This document shows, one piece after another, positions 29,324 to 37,485 of a DNA stretch of 64,000 nucleotides; within the stretch, counting starts at the first letter, position 1; the number at the start of each line of letters is the position of its first letter. Below the pieces are notes generated by a model. The model searched no databases. It was not told the DNA's origin and was given only the letters and a program-made list of their open reading frames with translations. The DNA is taken from the NCBI GenBank assembly GCA_025464995.1, contig JAODMO010000039.1, positions 1 through 64,000 on the forward strand. The letters run 5' to 3'. The DNA comes from Microbacteriaceae bacterium (GTDB lineage: Bacteria > Actinomycetota > Actinomycetes > Actinomycetales > Microbacteriaceae). The position numbers were made by a program, and so were the translations under genes.

Positions 29324-30237
29324 TGAGTGAACAAGCCATGACGATCGGATCTGCGGACGGATTGGAGCCGCCGCGCATGGATCGCTTGCTGTTCGGCGAC
29401 AACCAATTCTTCGGCGTGAACCACATGTCGGAGGAGAAGGCGAGGACGCAGGCCATGCGTTTCCAGGACCTCGATGCAGTCATGGCGGTTCTGGACACTG
29501 CCTATGACGAAGGCATCCGTACCTTCATGTGCACGACACACGAGCGAATCGCAGAGGTTGCTGAGCGCGTTCGGCAGAATCCCGACCGTTACACCGATTT
29601 CCAGTTCTACCCGTGTATGCCCTACGCGCATAAATACGCCGACGCCGTAACTGAACACGGGATGCTTGGAGCGGTGCGCCGCTTCATGCCGGAGGAAGGA
29701 TTGCTGAGCACGGTCGTACGCGGTGGAATGTCCCTGGCCCGCAAGGACGTCGAGGGCATCATCACCGTTCTCATCGATGCGGAGCTGGCCCCGTTCCGGG
29801 GACTCTCCACCCCCGTCATCTGGCTGCAGAACGTCGTCGTCGACCTGCTGTTGGGCCTGGGTTTCACTGATGCCTTCACGATCTTCGCGCGACACGTCCG
29901 CGAGCGATACAACGCCGAGCCGGGCTTCATCACCATGAACCTGCCCATGTTGCTCAATACCCTCGACGAGGTCGGTATCGATAATCCCATCGTGTGCTCG
30001 AACATCAACAAGATCGGGTTCCGGATGTCGGGGGGCATCGAAGGCTACCAAGCCGCTCTCGAGGGGCGTCGGTTCCGCGCAGTCGCGATGTCGGTGTTTG
30101 CCTCCGGAGCGATACCGCCCCGCGAGGCCATCGAGTGGATCAGCGAACAACCGAACATCGAGTCGATCGTGTTCGGGGCCTCCGGTCGCGCCAACATCCG
30201 GAGCACTCGGGACCTCGTCGGCGAGTTCGACCGCTAG
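29323..30237 (+). CDS. Uncharacterised polysaccharide-locus protein, possibly aldo-keto-reductase-like TIM barrel
   Basis: 304 residues. I do not recognise a named family with certainty. It opens with MDRLLFGDNQFFGVNH and ends with IESIVFGASGRANIRSTRDLV, which resembles the cofactor-binding end of aldo-keto reductases (V-x-G-A-x-x-x-x-I). Alternating hydrophobic strands and helices between fit a TIM barrel, but the usual catalytic Asp-Tyr-Lys-His set was not found. There is no signal peptide. The start overlaps the oxidoreductase stop (TGATG), and the end overlaps the converging CDP-alcohol gene by four bases. The context suggests a step in making an activated polyol or sugar. Confidence 0.6.
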   Translation: MSEQAMTIGSADGLEPPRMDRLLFGDNQFFGVNHMSEEKARTQAMRFQDLDAVMAVLDTAYDEGIRTFMCTTHERIAEVAERVRQNPDRYTDFQFYPCMPYAHKYADAVTEHGMLGAVRRFMPEEGLLSTVVRGGMSLARKDVEGIITVLIDAELAPFRGLSTPVIWLQNVVVDLLLGLGFTDAFTIFARHVRERYNAEPGFITMNLPMLLNTLDEVGIDNPIVCSNINKIGFRMSGGIEGYQAALEGRRFRAVAMSVFASGAIPPREAIEWISEQPNIESIVFGASGRANIRSTRDLVGEFDR

Positions 30238-31013
30238 CGGCCAGGGGCCGCCGTCACGGCGTCCATCCTCCGAAGCTCGCCCCACCATCGGAGGAGCACC
30301 GCGGCGAGCACGAGGGCCTGAGCGGCGAAGAGCGCAGCGTAGATCGCCACGAAGGTGCCGTGCGCCCCGAGAAAGGCGAAGGCCAGGCAGAGGACCGCGT
30401 AGTCAGTGGGAATCGCGACGATCGTCTGTAGAGCGCCGCCCTTGCCCGAGGGCTTCGCGTAGCGAGTGCCGGCTGTCGCGGCTGCAGTTCGCCGTAGTTG
30501 GTCGGTGAGGATCATGGAGAAGAAAAAGACGAAAGACACCACCATGAAACCGAGGGGCACGAGCAGAACTGGTCCCCTCTCACCATCGAAGCGGTAGAAC
30601 GAGATGAGCACCGCAGAGTGCATCACGCCGATCTTCGCGGCATCCACCACGTGGTCAAGCCACTCACCTGCGCTGCTGCCGCCGCCTCGCAGTCGCGCGA
30701 GCTGGCCGTCGGCGGAGTCGAGGGCGTACCCGAGCAGCAACAGCAAGAGCACGACCACACCCAACCACCACACGGGGTGCACAAAGATCACCAGGAGTAG
30801 CGCCGCGAGCGTCATGGCGGCGCTACTCAGTGTCACCTGGTTGGGTGTGAGCCCGAGCGGGAAAGCGGCGGCAGCCAGCCAGCGCCCCAATCGGCGGTTC
30901 ACCCAACGGGAGTACGGCGGCGCACCGCGACCCGGCTTTTGGGCCGACGCAAGTCGGGCCAGGGTCGATCGATAGCTGACAGGTGTCTCTTGTGTGCTTG
31001 CCACTGCCTTCAC
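30234..31013 (-). CDS. CDP-alcohol phosphatidyltransferase family membrane protein
   Basis: 259 residues with about six transmembrane helices. The diagnostic motif D-x2-DG-x2-AR-x8-G-x3-D-x3-D is complete, starting at DSADGQLAR and ending at GEWLDHVVD. Enzymes of this family transfer a phospho-alcohol from CDP-alcohol, or the reverse, usually in phospholipid synthesis. In actinobacteria they make phosphatidylinositol phosphate or cardiolipin, and some lie in glycan loci where they attach phospho-polyols. The location among glycosyltransferases favours a glycan-linked task. The gene reads opposite to its neighbours, converging with a four-base overlap on the unrecognised gene and diverging from the next glycosyltransferase. 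Confidence 0.87.
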   Translation of the reverse strand: MKAVASTQETPVSYRSTLARLASAQKPGRGAPPYSRWVNRRLGRWLAAAAFPLGLTPNQVTLSSAAMTLAALLLVIFVHPVWWLGVVVLLLLLLGYALDSADGQLARLRGGGSSAGEWLDHVVDAAKIGVMHSAVLISFYRFDGERGPVLLVPLGFMVVSFVFFFSMILTDQLRRTAAATAGTRYAKPSGKGGALQTIVAIPTDYAVLCLAFAFLGAHGTFVAIYAALFAAQALVLAAVLLRWWGELRRMDAVTAAPGR

Positions 31014-31029
31014 GCTCCAATGTGGGTTC

Positions 31030-31046
31030 GGGCCGCATTGCGGCCC
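31030..31046. promoter_or_regulatory. GGGCCGC-ATT-GCGGCCC palindrome in a divergent control region
   Basis: A perfect seven-base inverted repeat with a three-base centre begins 17 bases upstream of the CDP-alcohol gene start, in the 137-base gap to the rightward glycosyltransferase. The position suits an operator or a leader hairpin. No clear -10/-35 pair was identified beside it. Confidence 0.35.
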
Positions 31047-31150
31047 ACGTTCATAATGCTTTGTCGCTTCGGCTCTGACTCCGCGACTCTTCCCCTAATC
31101 TGAAGCGCAAGGGGCCGCCGTGCCGGCGTCTGCGAGAGAAGGGCCTGGTC

Positions 31151-32221
31151 ATGCGCATCCTGTTCGACGGTTTCTGGTGGCAGAACGGTCCCGTATCCAA
31201 CGGCCAAGTAATGCGGCAGTTCGTTCTCGCCTGGGAGCAAGAGTTTCCCCACGACGAACTCGTTGTGGCCGTGCCGCGGTCGGACGTCGCGAAGGTACGC
31301 GGCCAGCTGCCGAATCGAGTGCGGCTCGTAGCCACGCGACTGCGACCGCAGGGCATCAGCGCCATAGTCGAATTGCCGTTCATCGCGAGAAAGATTGCCG
31401 CCGATGCGATGGTCGTGCACAATTTCACACCCGCATTCGGTCGGGCGGCGGTTTTCATTCACGACTTCATGTTCATGTCGAATCCGGAGTGGTTCACCCT
31501 CAAAGAGCGCGTCTACTTCTCGCTCATGCCCCTCACGGTGCGCCGCGCCCGTTGGGTGCTCACGTCGTCGCAGGCGGAGGCCGCTCGCATCTCCAGTCTT
31601 GCGCCGGGGCACCCCGTCGTATCCGCGGTCGGTCTCGGACTCTCGCCGGGGCTCGCTTCGGTGAAGCCACGGCGGCCTCATGACGCGCCCGAGCGGTTTC
31701 TGCTGGCCGTGGGCCGGCTCAACGCACGCAAGAATCTGGGGACCACAATCGCCGCTGCACTGGAGTCCGGCGTCGCCTCTCCGGATGTGCCGCTGCTGGT
31801 GGTGGGGGAGCCGCAGGGCAAGAGGGCGGAACTCGGCCCCGCCGCTGCCGCAGCAGTGACTTCGGGAGCGGTGAGGTTCTTGGGCTATCTCGACGACGCG
31901 GAACTTGCCTGGTTGTACGCGCATGCGCGCGTGTTCCTCTTCCTCTCCCTCGATGAGGGATTCGGGATGCCGACGCTCGAAGCCGCGCGCTTCGGGGCGC
32001 CGGTGGTCGCGAGCGACATCCCAGTCTTTCGGGAGATCCTGGGGGACGGAGCACGATACGTAGCGCCCAACGATGTAGCGGCGGCGGCGCACGCCGTAGT
32101 GGCGGCATACGAGGCCGGACGCGCGACCCCGGTCGATCCCGCGCGCCTTGGCTATTCCTGGACGCTCAGCGTTCGCCGCATCCGCACCGCGATCATCGGC
32201 GCCCCTCGGGTATCCCGGTGA
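31151..32221 (+). CDS. Glycosyltransferase family 4 (GT-B)
   Basis: 356 residues; AAGGG precedes the ATG by about seven bases. The C-terminal half has LAVGRLNARKNL, VRFLGYLDDAELAWLYAHARVFLFLSL (described as residues near 240-266) and EGFGMPTLEAARFGAPVVASD, the E-x7-E nucleotide-sugar site of GT4 enzymes. The N-terminal half begins with the compact start MRILFDGFWWQNGPVSNG, typical of mannosyl- or rhamnosyltransferases acting on capsule repeat units. It probably adds an internal sugar to the polymer made here. It stands alone on the plus strand and converges with the acyltransferase gene. Confidence 0.87.
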   Translation: MRILFDGFWWQNGPVSNGQVMRQFVLAWEQEFPHDELVVAVPRSDVAKVRGQLPNRVRLVATRLRPQGISAIVELPFIARKIAADAMVVHNFTPAFGRAAVFIHDFMFMSNPEWFTLKERVYFSLMPLTVRRARWVLTSSQAEAARISSLAPGHPVVSAVGLGLSPGLASVKPRRPHDAPERFLLAVGRLNARKNLGTTIAAALESGVASPDVPLLVVGEPQGKRAELGPAAAAAVTSGAVRFLGYLDDAELAWLYAHARVFLFLSLDEGFGMPTLEAARFGAPVVASDIPVFREILGDGARYVAPNDVAAAAHAVVAAYEAGRATPVDPARLGYSWTLSVRRIRTAIIGAPRVSR

Positions 32222-32252
32222 GGCGAGTGCCGACGTGAGAGCCGTCTGTCTA

Positions 32253-32885
32253 CTACAACGCAGTGAGGGCTCCGTTCAATTCGCGGTACCTGTCGCCGGT
32301 CTCCGGACACACGTGGTAGCCGTCGCCGAGATGCTTCAGCGGATGGCCGCTGCGGCCGACCCAGCCCGTTCTGAAAGCCGGAACCCCGACCATGAGTGCG
32401 AAGTCGGGTACGTCAGTCGTCACCACTGCGCCGGCCCCCACAAGAGCCCAACGGCCGATGGTGATCGGGGCGACGCACACCGCTCGCGCGCCGACTGAAG
32501 CGCCCGTTCGCACGGTCACTCCCACGGCCTTCCAATCGGCATCGGTCTTTCGGCTGCCATCTGGATTGACCGCTCGCGGGTGCAGCTCGTTGGTGAAGAT
32601 CACCCCAGCGCCGACGAACACGCCATCCTCGAGAAGAGCGGGCTCATAGAGCGTTGCGTAACCCTGCACCATGCAGTTGCGCCCGACTATGACGCCCGGC
32701 CCGATGTACACCCCCCTGCCCACCGTGCAGCCGCTACTGACCTGCGCATACTCCCGTATTTCGGCGAGCTGCAGGACTACGCTGCCGGGGCCGACTCTTG
32801 CCCGGGGGTCGATGTCTGCGCTCGGCGCGATGCGGGGGGGTTCTTCTACATCGACTTGCCGAGTGATTCCCTCCACGTCGGCCAT
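32253..32885 (-). CDS. Left-handed beta-helix (hexapeptide) acyltransferase
   Basis: 210 residues from ATG 32885, which overlaps the stop of the sugar transferase gene (TGATG). Repeated [LIV]-G-x4 hexapeptides run through about residues 20-165, for example IGPGVIVGRNCMVQ, VFVGAGVIFTN and IGRWALVGAGAVVTTDVPDFALMVGVPA. The Asn-Glu-Leu-His in FTNELHPRA supplies the likely catalytic histidine. Such enzymes O- or N-acetylate sugars, as WbpD or WlbB do on UDP-sugars. Coupling to the initiating transferase suggests it modifies the first sugar of the repeat. A long tail ends with a C-x-E-T-G-x-R-Y segment. Confidence 0.85.
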   Translation of the reverse strand: MADVEGITRQVDVEEPPRIAPSADIDPRARVGPGSVVLQLAEIREYAQVSSGCTVGRGVYIGPGVIVGRNCMVQGYATLYEPALLEDGVFVGAGVIFTNELHPRAVNPDGSRKTDADWKAVGVTVRTGASVGARAVCVAPITIGRWALVGAGAVVTTDVPDFALMVGVPAFRTGWVGRSGHPLKHLGDGYHVCPETGDRYRELNGALTAL

Positions 32886-34411
32886 CAGTAGGCACCGACT
32901 GGCTGGGCGACGACCTTGACGGTTCTCCAGAGGATGATCAGATCCCCCACGAGCGACCAGTTCTCGACGTAGTAGAGGTCGAGGCGCACGCTGTCTTCCC
33001 AACTGAGATTGGAGCGACCGTTGACCTGCCACATCCCCGTGAGACCCGGCTTGATGTACAGGCGGCGGTGAACGTGATCTTCATACATACTCACCTCCGT
33101 GGCGAGTGGAGGTCGCGGACCGACAAGGCTCATTTGTCCCATGAGCACGTTGATCAGTTGCGGCAATTCGTCAAGTGAGTACTTGCGGAGGGTGCGCCCG
33201 AGGCGAGTCACGCGTGGGTCGTTCTTCATCTTGAAGAGCGTCCCGTTCCCCTCGCTCTGAGCGATGAGCGCTTGCAGCTGGCGCGGGGCCTCGGCGTTCA
33301 TGGAGCGGAACTTGAGGATCTGAAACAACTCCCCCTGACGACCGACTCGTTCTTGAGCGAAGAGGACCGGTCCCTCGCTGTCCAACCGTATGAGAACGGC
33401 TATGACCCCGAAGACCGGCGCGAGGACCAGGAGGGCGACGCTGGACAGGACAATATCCATTGCGCGCTTGACCGCGTGCTTTGCGCCGTCAAACTGCGGA
33501 ATCTCGACATGGATGAGGGGCAGACCCTCAACCGGTCGGAAGTGGATGCGGGGGCCCGCAACGTTGGCGAGGCTCGTTGCCAGGATGAGCTCTGCTGTGC
33601 CGCCCTCGAGCTGCCACGCAAGGTCGTGTATGAACTCGCCGCCCTGGTGGGGATGCCCGGCGACGATTACGCCGTCAACCGCGAGAGTCTTGGCGAACTC
33701 AGCAATCCGCGTCAGGTCGCTCAGCACGACAACGTCATCCAGTTCAGTCTGATCATCGTCGACGCCCACGACGGCGCCGACAACCGTGTAGGCAGCGCCG
33801 CAATTCGCGCGAACCTGGCTGACGACCTTCTCAACGTCGGGCCGAGCTCCCGTCACGAGGACGCGGGATAGGAAATGGCCATTGGCTCGTTGCCGAATCA
33901 GCCATCGGCGCCAGAGCCATCTGCTCAGCACGAGTCCTGCCAGACCGACGGGGAAGGCGATCGTCAAGAACCAACGCGCCGTGTCGGCCTGAACCACGAG
34001 AAACACGCCACCGAGGACACCGAAGGTCGAAGTGCTGGCATTGAAGACACGCTTATATTCGTCAGCGCCGACACCCATCACCCGAGGCTGACGGCTTCGA
34101 AATGCCGAAAGAGTCGCACTCCACACCGTGAACACGAGGATGGCCATCGAGCCATAACGTACTGCCGAGTCACTCCCGTAGGCCGCGAGGTCTGCGATGC
34201 CGAAGCGGGCGACGAATGCGGCACCGATGGCGGCGATCACGATGATCGTGTCGCTGGCGCGGAGCTTGGTTCGGTAGCTGCTCGCCCAGAGGGCCCCGCT
34301 CGCCGGAAAAACGGGAAGCGAATCGTCGGCGGGCGCGACGCCGCGACGACGAATGGGGTTACGAGTGGTGTTGCGGCGGGAGCGGGTTCGGGTGACCGCA
34401 ATTTCGACCAT
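32885..34411 (-). CDS. Polyprenyl-phosphate sugar phosphotransferase (initiating enzyme of polysaccharide synthesis)
   Basis: 508 residues from ATG 34411 with AGGAAG six bases upstream. Several transmembrane helices and a Rossmann-like CoA_binding_3 region precede the C-terminal bacterial sugar transferase domain (about 310-508). That domain begins [10 protein letters not shown] and continues with [23 protein letters not shown], the SLDELPQL catalytic motif, SLVGPRPPL and [14 protein letters not shown]. It moves a sugar-1-phosphate, often glucose or galactose, onto undecaprenyl phosphate as the first step of repeat-unit assembly. The gene leads a two-gene leftward operon with the acyltransferase, behind a 477-base control region. 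Confidence 0.93.
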   Translation of the reverse strand: MVEIAVTRTRSRRNTTRNPIRRRGVAPADDSLPVFPASGALWASSYRTKLRASDTIIVIAAIGAAFVARFGIADLAAYGSDSAVRYGSMAILVFTVWSATLSAFRSRQPRVMGVGADEYKRVFNASTSTFGVLGGVFLVVQADTARWFLTIAFPVGLAGLVLSRWLWRRWLIRQRANGHFLSRVLVTGARPDVEKVVSQVRANCGAAYTVVGAVVGVDDDQTELDDVVVLSDLTRIAEFAKTLAVDGVIVAGHPHQGGEFIHDLAWQLEGGTAELILATSLANVAGPRIHFRPVEGLPLIHVEIPQFDGAKHAVKRAMDIVLSSVALLVLAPVFGVIAVLIRLDSEGPVLFAQERVGRQGELFQILKFRSMNAEAPRQLQALIAQSEGNGTLFKMKNDPRVTRLGRTLRKYSLDELPQLINVLMGQMSLVGPRPPLATEVSMYEDHVHRRLYIKPGLTGMWQVNGRSNLSWEDSVRLDLYYVENWSLVGDLIILWRTVKVVAQPVGAY

Positions 34412-34607
34412 CTGTTTCTTCCTGCGTTTCCAGTAGGGCGGGGACCACTGAGAGCACCGTGGGTGGCGGCGCTTGACATGCTGGACGAGGGCGACTTCGA
34501 CTGGGTATTGGTCGATGGGGTATAGCCGCTTGCTCGACATCGGGTGTAGCCGCCCCAGAAGGGGGGCGATTCACCTGAGGTTAGGGCTCGGTTCATCGCG
34601 CCAGGCA

Positions 34608-34624
34608 TCCCCCCTTCGGGGGGA
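34608..34624. promoter_or_regulatory. TCCCCC-CTTCG-GGGGGA palindrome
   Basis: The site is 197 bases upstream of the sugar transferase start. As DNA it matches the layout of the sites at 22720 and 26884. As RNA it would fold into a very stable stem closed by a C(UUCG)G loop, so an attenuator or terminator role is an equal possibility. Confidence 0.4.
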
Positions 34625-34662
34625 GGCTGGCAGGCATAGAGTGTGCTTTAGTTTGTCAATTT

Positions 34663-34676
34663 GATTTCGCGAAATC
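34663..34676. promoter_or_regulatory. GATTTCGCGAAATC palindrome
   Basis: A perfect 14-base palindrome in the control region of the initiating sugar transferase. It differs from the palindrome GATTCCGCGGAATC in the flgN-fliA control region (39566-39579) only by one symmetric pair of bases, which suggests the same binding protein. Confidence 0.4.
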
Positions 34677-34876
34677 GCCTGATCACGGGCTGGTAGTGGG
34701 CAGAATGTCCGCCTCGAGTGACGGGGTACAGGACTCGAGGCCCGACCCGGTGCACCCCGGCCTGGGCATCCACTCCGAGTTCTCGTTGGGGGACACGCGG
34801 CGATCTGGAGCGGCTTGAGCGACTACTTCCCTCGAGGACGACGGGCAAGGGCTACTCGCGCCTCGAGGGGCGACGG

Positions 34877-34889
34877 TAGCGTAGCCGGA
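34877..34889 (+). promoter_or_regulatory. Leaderless promoter of the zinc metallopeptidase gene
   Basis: TAGCGT (34877-34882) matches TANNNT and is six bases before the ATG at 34889. There is no Shine-Dalgarno sequence between them. Confidence 0.45.
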
Positions 34890-35764
34890 TGACGTTCAAC
34901 GACAACGCCAAGATCGACTCGAGCAAGGTTCGCCGCAGAGGTCGCACCGCCGGCATCGCGACCGGAGGCGGCGGGCTCGCCGTGGTCGCGATCTTCCTTA
35001 TCTCCCAGTTCTTCGGAGTCGACCTCTCCGGCTTGGCCGGGGGCGGCGGCGGCGCGGCCAATGCTCCCGACGAGGCGATCGTCGGATGCGACACGGGAGC
35101 GGAGGCGAACAACGACCTCGACTGCCGACTCGCCGCGGCCACAGACTCTCTCGACACCTACTGGGGCGCGGAGCTGCCGACCACGGGCGTGGCCTACCAG
35201 ACACCGGGGGTGATCCTCTTCGACGCCCAGACGAACACCGGATGCGGCGCCGCGACGAGCGCGACCGGGCCGTTCTACTGCCCGCCCGACGCCACGGTCT
35301 ACATCGACCCGACCTTCTACGACGAGCTGCGCACGCGCTTCGGCTCGTCCGGCGGACCGCTCGCCGAGATGTACGTCATCGCGCACGAGTGGGGCCATCA
35401 CGTGCAGAATCTGAGCGGCACCATGCAGGGCCTCGACCTCCAGGCGACCGGTCCCGAGTCAGACAGCGTGCGCCTCGAGGTGCAGGCCGACTGCCTCGCC
35501 GGAGCGTGGGTGGGCGCGGCGACCGAGGTGCGCGACGACAACGGCACGACCTTCCTGAAACCGGTGACCGAGGCCCAGATCGCGGATGCGCTCAGTGCGG
35601 CATCCGCGGTCGGAGACGACCGCATCCAGGAGTCGGCCACGGGCCAGGTGAACGCCGAGACGTGGACGCACGGTTCGAGCGAGCAGCGCCAGAAGTGGTT
35701 CAACGCCGGGCTCGCCGGTGGTACGGCGGCGTGCGACACGTTCGGAGTGTCGAGGCTGGGCTAG
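34889..35764 (+). CDS. Neutral zinc metallopeptidase, YpfJ family
   Basis: 291 residues. A short cytoplasmic N-terminus with basic residues precedes one transmembrane helix (about 30-50) and a Gly/Ala-rich linker. The extracellular domain contains the zinc site HEWGHH within MYVIAHEWGHHVQNLSG and the downstream LEVQADCLAGAW, where the glutamate would be the third ligand. Cysteine pairs fit an exported domain. This family (zinicin-like DUF) is predicted from the motif to be a peptidase; substrates are unknown. It sits between the polysaccharide and flagellar loci with its own leaderless promoter and has no obvious tie to either. Confidence 0.88.
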   Translation: MTFNDNAKIDSSKVRRRGRTAGIATGGGGLAVVAIFLISQFFGVDLSGLAGGGGGAANAPDEAIVGCDTGAEANNDLDCRLAAATDSLDTYWGAELPTTGVAYQTPGVILFDAQTNTGCGAATSATGPFYCPPDATVYIDPTFYDELRTRFGSSGGPLAEMYVIAHEWGHHVQNLSGTMQGLDLQATGPESDSVRLEVQADCLAGAWVGAATEVRDDNGTTFLKPVTEAQIADALSAASAVGDDRIQESATGQVNAETWTHGSSEQRQKWFNAGLAGGTAACDTFGVSRLG

Positions 35765-35787
35765 CTGTCGCTGGGCTAGCTGTCGTA

Positions 35788-36027
35788 TCAGGCTGCGAGG
35801 CTCTCCTCGAGGGCCCGTTGCGCCTCCTCCACGGTGGAGAAGGTGCCGAGCGACTTGGCCAGCCGCGTGGTTGCGGCGAATCCGCTGCCCCAGCGGGCCT
35901 CGATCATGCCGACGAAAGTGTCGTTGCGGCGGGCGACCCAGAGGCCGGTCTGCTCGGCGGTCCAGCTGACGGCGGCCGTGGCGGCGGTCGAGTCGACCTG
36001 CTCGTGGTGATTGGCGATGATGCTCAT
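35788..36027 (-). CDS. Small uncharacterised protein (79 residues)
   Basis: The ATG at 36027 has a good GGGAGG Shine-Dalgarno, and the frame shows normal codon use. No family was recognised. The protein has a conserved-looking core, SWTAEQTGLWVARRNDTFVG (residues about 21-40), then a helix ending TVEEAQRALEESL. The pattern of a short beta-hairpin followed by a helix suggests a compact folded domain, and no signal peptide or membrane helix is present. It lies between the metallopeptidase and fliW. A degenerate sigma28-like promoter upstream hints that it belongs to the flagellar regulon. Confidence 0.6.
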   Translation of the reverse strand: MSIIANHHEQVDSTAATAAVSWTAEQTGLWVARRNDTFVGMIEARWGSGFAATTRLAKSLGTFSTVEEAQRALEESLAA

Positions 36028-36103
36028 CTGCACTCCCTCCCTTAGGCAATGCGCACGAGGGAAACCCGCGGGCGAATCGCACGATGGACGACAACGGAAA
36101 GCG

Positions 36104-36130
36104 CTATCGAGTCCACTGACAGTAGCGTCC
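36104..36130 (-). promoter_or_regulatory. Degenerate sigma28-like promoter upstream of the 79-residue protein
   Basis: On the minus strand GGAC, exactly 15 bases, then CTCGATAG. The -10 matches GCCGATAG at six of eight positions, but the -35 element is poor. It lies about 77 bases before the ATG at 36027. This is much weaker than the five clear sites in the flagellar locus. Confidence 0.25.
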
Positions 36131-36196
36131 GGGGCCACTCGGCACTTGACCCTGTCGCTTTCGCGCGGGGTGTGCGTATCGCCGTCGACCGCTGCG

Positions 36197-36580
36197 TCAG
36201 GCCGCGCGTGCGGTGAGCTGCGCGCGGAGAGGGAAGTCCTGGCCGTCGAGGATGACCTGGGCGCTCGCCCCCGTCGCCGCGTTCACGACGATCGGAGCGA
36301 GGAGGTTCATCGTCGTGCCACCCGCACCGGGGTTCGCGACGACGAGGACGAGCGCCTGCTCCGCCTCGTGCACGTCGAGCGACTGGCAATCCTCATCCGA
36401 GATGATGGGGCTGTAGTCGGGAAGGTAGACGGCCGCGTCGAGGACGAAGAGGCGGATGCCCGCGTCGTCGGCAGACTCGAGTGCGTAGAGGCCGTCGGCG
36501 CCCTCGATGTCACGCAGTTCGAACGCCGTGTGCGGCGCGAGTCCGTGCGGCGGCGTCACGAACGTCAGTGTCGCGCTCAA
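36197..36580 (-). CDS. fliW: Flagellar assembly factor FliW
   Basis: 127 residues, close to the usual FliW length, with the family pattern F-x-L-x-x-I-E-G near the start and the LVVANPGAGGTTMNLLAPIVVN core. In Bacillus, FliW binds either flagellin or CsrA: when flagellin is exported FliW is freed, captures CsrA, and relieves repression of flagellin translation. Flagellin and CsrA are both encoded in this locus. The gene overlaps flgL by four bases at the end of the flgN-flgK-flgL-fliW operon, so it should be made after hook completion under sigma28. Confidence 0.9.
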   Translation of the reverse strand: MSATLTFVTPPHGLAPHTAFELRDIEGADGLYALESADDAGIRLFVLDAAVYLPDYSPIISDEDCQSLDVHEAEQALVLVVANPGAGGTTMNLLAPIVVNAATGASAQVILDGQDFPLRAQLTARAA

Positions 36581-37482
36581 CGGAGGAAGTCCATGAGGCT
36601 CGACTGGAGGGAGCGTGCCGTGACGGAGAGTGCTGCCTGGTAGTTCAATTCCTGTGCCTTCAGGTTGATGATGGCCTGTCCGAGATCGACGTCTTCGACG
36701 TCGGCTCGCTGTGCCTCCAGGGAGACGGATTCGCTCACGTTCGCCCCCTGGGCCTTGAGTAACTGCGCCTGGCGGGCGCCCGCTGCGCCCCGTTGACCGA
36801 GGATAGCCGTTGATCGGGCGTCGATCTCGTTCAGGCGCGCGCTGACGTTCACGCCTGAGCGGAGGTCGGTGATGATGGTGTCGACGAGCGCGAAGACCGA
36901 ATCGTCTCCCTCGCCGAATGCCGCGGCGCCGTCACTGTCGACGCGGATGAGCGTGTCGGTGCCGATGCGTCGCTCGACCGGGCTTCCCGTTCCGGTCGAC
37001 GTGTACGGCACGGCGGGCGGAACGGCGTTCGAGTCGGTGAAAGCGACGCCGGCATCCGAATTTCCCGCGAAGACGGTGCGACCCATGAACTTGGTGTTGG
37101 CGGTGGTCATGAGCTCGGCCCGCAGGCTCTCGAGCTCGACGGCCACGGCCTCCTTCTGCGTCGCCGACAGGGCGCCGTCGTTCGCGCCCTGGACGGTGAG
37201 GTCGCGCACCCGTCGCAGGATGTCGGATGTCTTGCCGAGGGCGGTGTCGACGGTCGTGAGCCACGCGTTGCCGTCGTTGATGTTGCGGCCGAATTGCGTC
37301 ACGGAGCTCTGCTCGGCACGGACGCGGATGGAGTCTGCTGTGCCTGTCGGGTCGTCGGAGGGCTGCCCGATGCGCTTGAGGCTGCCCGCCGTCTCCTGCA
37401 TCTTCGAGAGCTGGCTGAGGCTCTGCTGCAGGTTGCGCTGGGCGCTGACCATGAGGCCCTGGTTGGTGACGCGGTTGATCAT
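36577..37482 (-). CDS. flgL: Flagellar hook-associated protein 3 (FlgL)
   Basis: 301 residues. The N-terminal helix INRVTNQGLMVSAQRNLQQSLSQL (described as residues 2-25) and the C-terminal coiled coil ending AALSVTARSLQSSLMDFLR (about 283-301) are the paired D0/D1 segments shared with flagellin, and the middle is variable. FlgL forms the second junction ring between hook and filament. The start has GGGAG before the ATG. It lies between flgK (three bases away) and fliW (four-base overlap) and should be exported late, bound by FlgN. Confidence 0.93.
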   Translation of the reverse strand: MINRVTNQGLMVSAQRNLQQSLSQLSKMQETAGSLKRIGQPSDDPTGTADSIRVRAEQSSVTQFGRNINDGNAWLTTVDTALGKTSDILRRVRDLTVQGANDGALSATQKEAVAVELESLRAELMTTANTKFMGRTVFAGNSDAGVAFTDSNAVPPAVPYTSTGTGSPVERRIGTDTLIRVDSDGAAAFGEGDDSVFALVDTIITDLRSGVNVSARLNEIDARSTAILGQRGAAGARQAQLLKAQGANVSESVSLEAQRADVEDVDLGQAIINLKAQELNYQAALSVTARSLQSSLMDFLR

Positions 37483-37485
37483 GAG

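Larger units (their letters stand above)
34412..34888. promoter_or_regulatory. 477-base divergent control region between the sugar transferase and metallopeptidase genes
   Basis: No gene is apparent here. It holds a CCCC...GGGG repeat (34552-34567), a second 17-mer TCCCCC-CTTCG-GGGGGA (34608-34624) of the 6-5-6 class seen at 22720 and 26884, and a 14-base perfect palindrome (34663-34676). The A/T content rises around 34640-34675, which fits a promoter region. At the right end is the leaderless promoter of the metallopeptidase gene. Confidence 0.45.
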
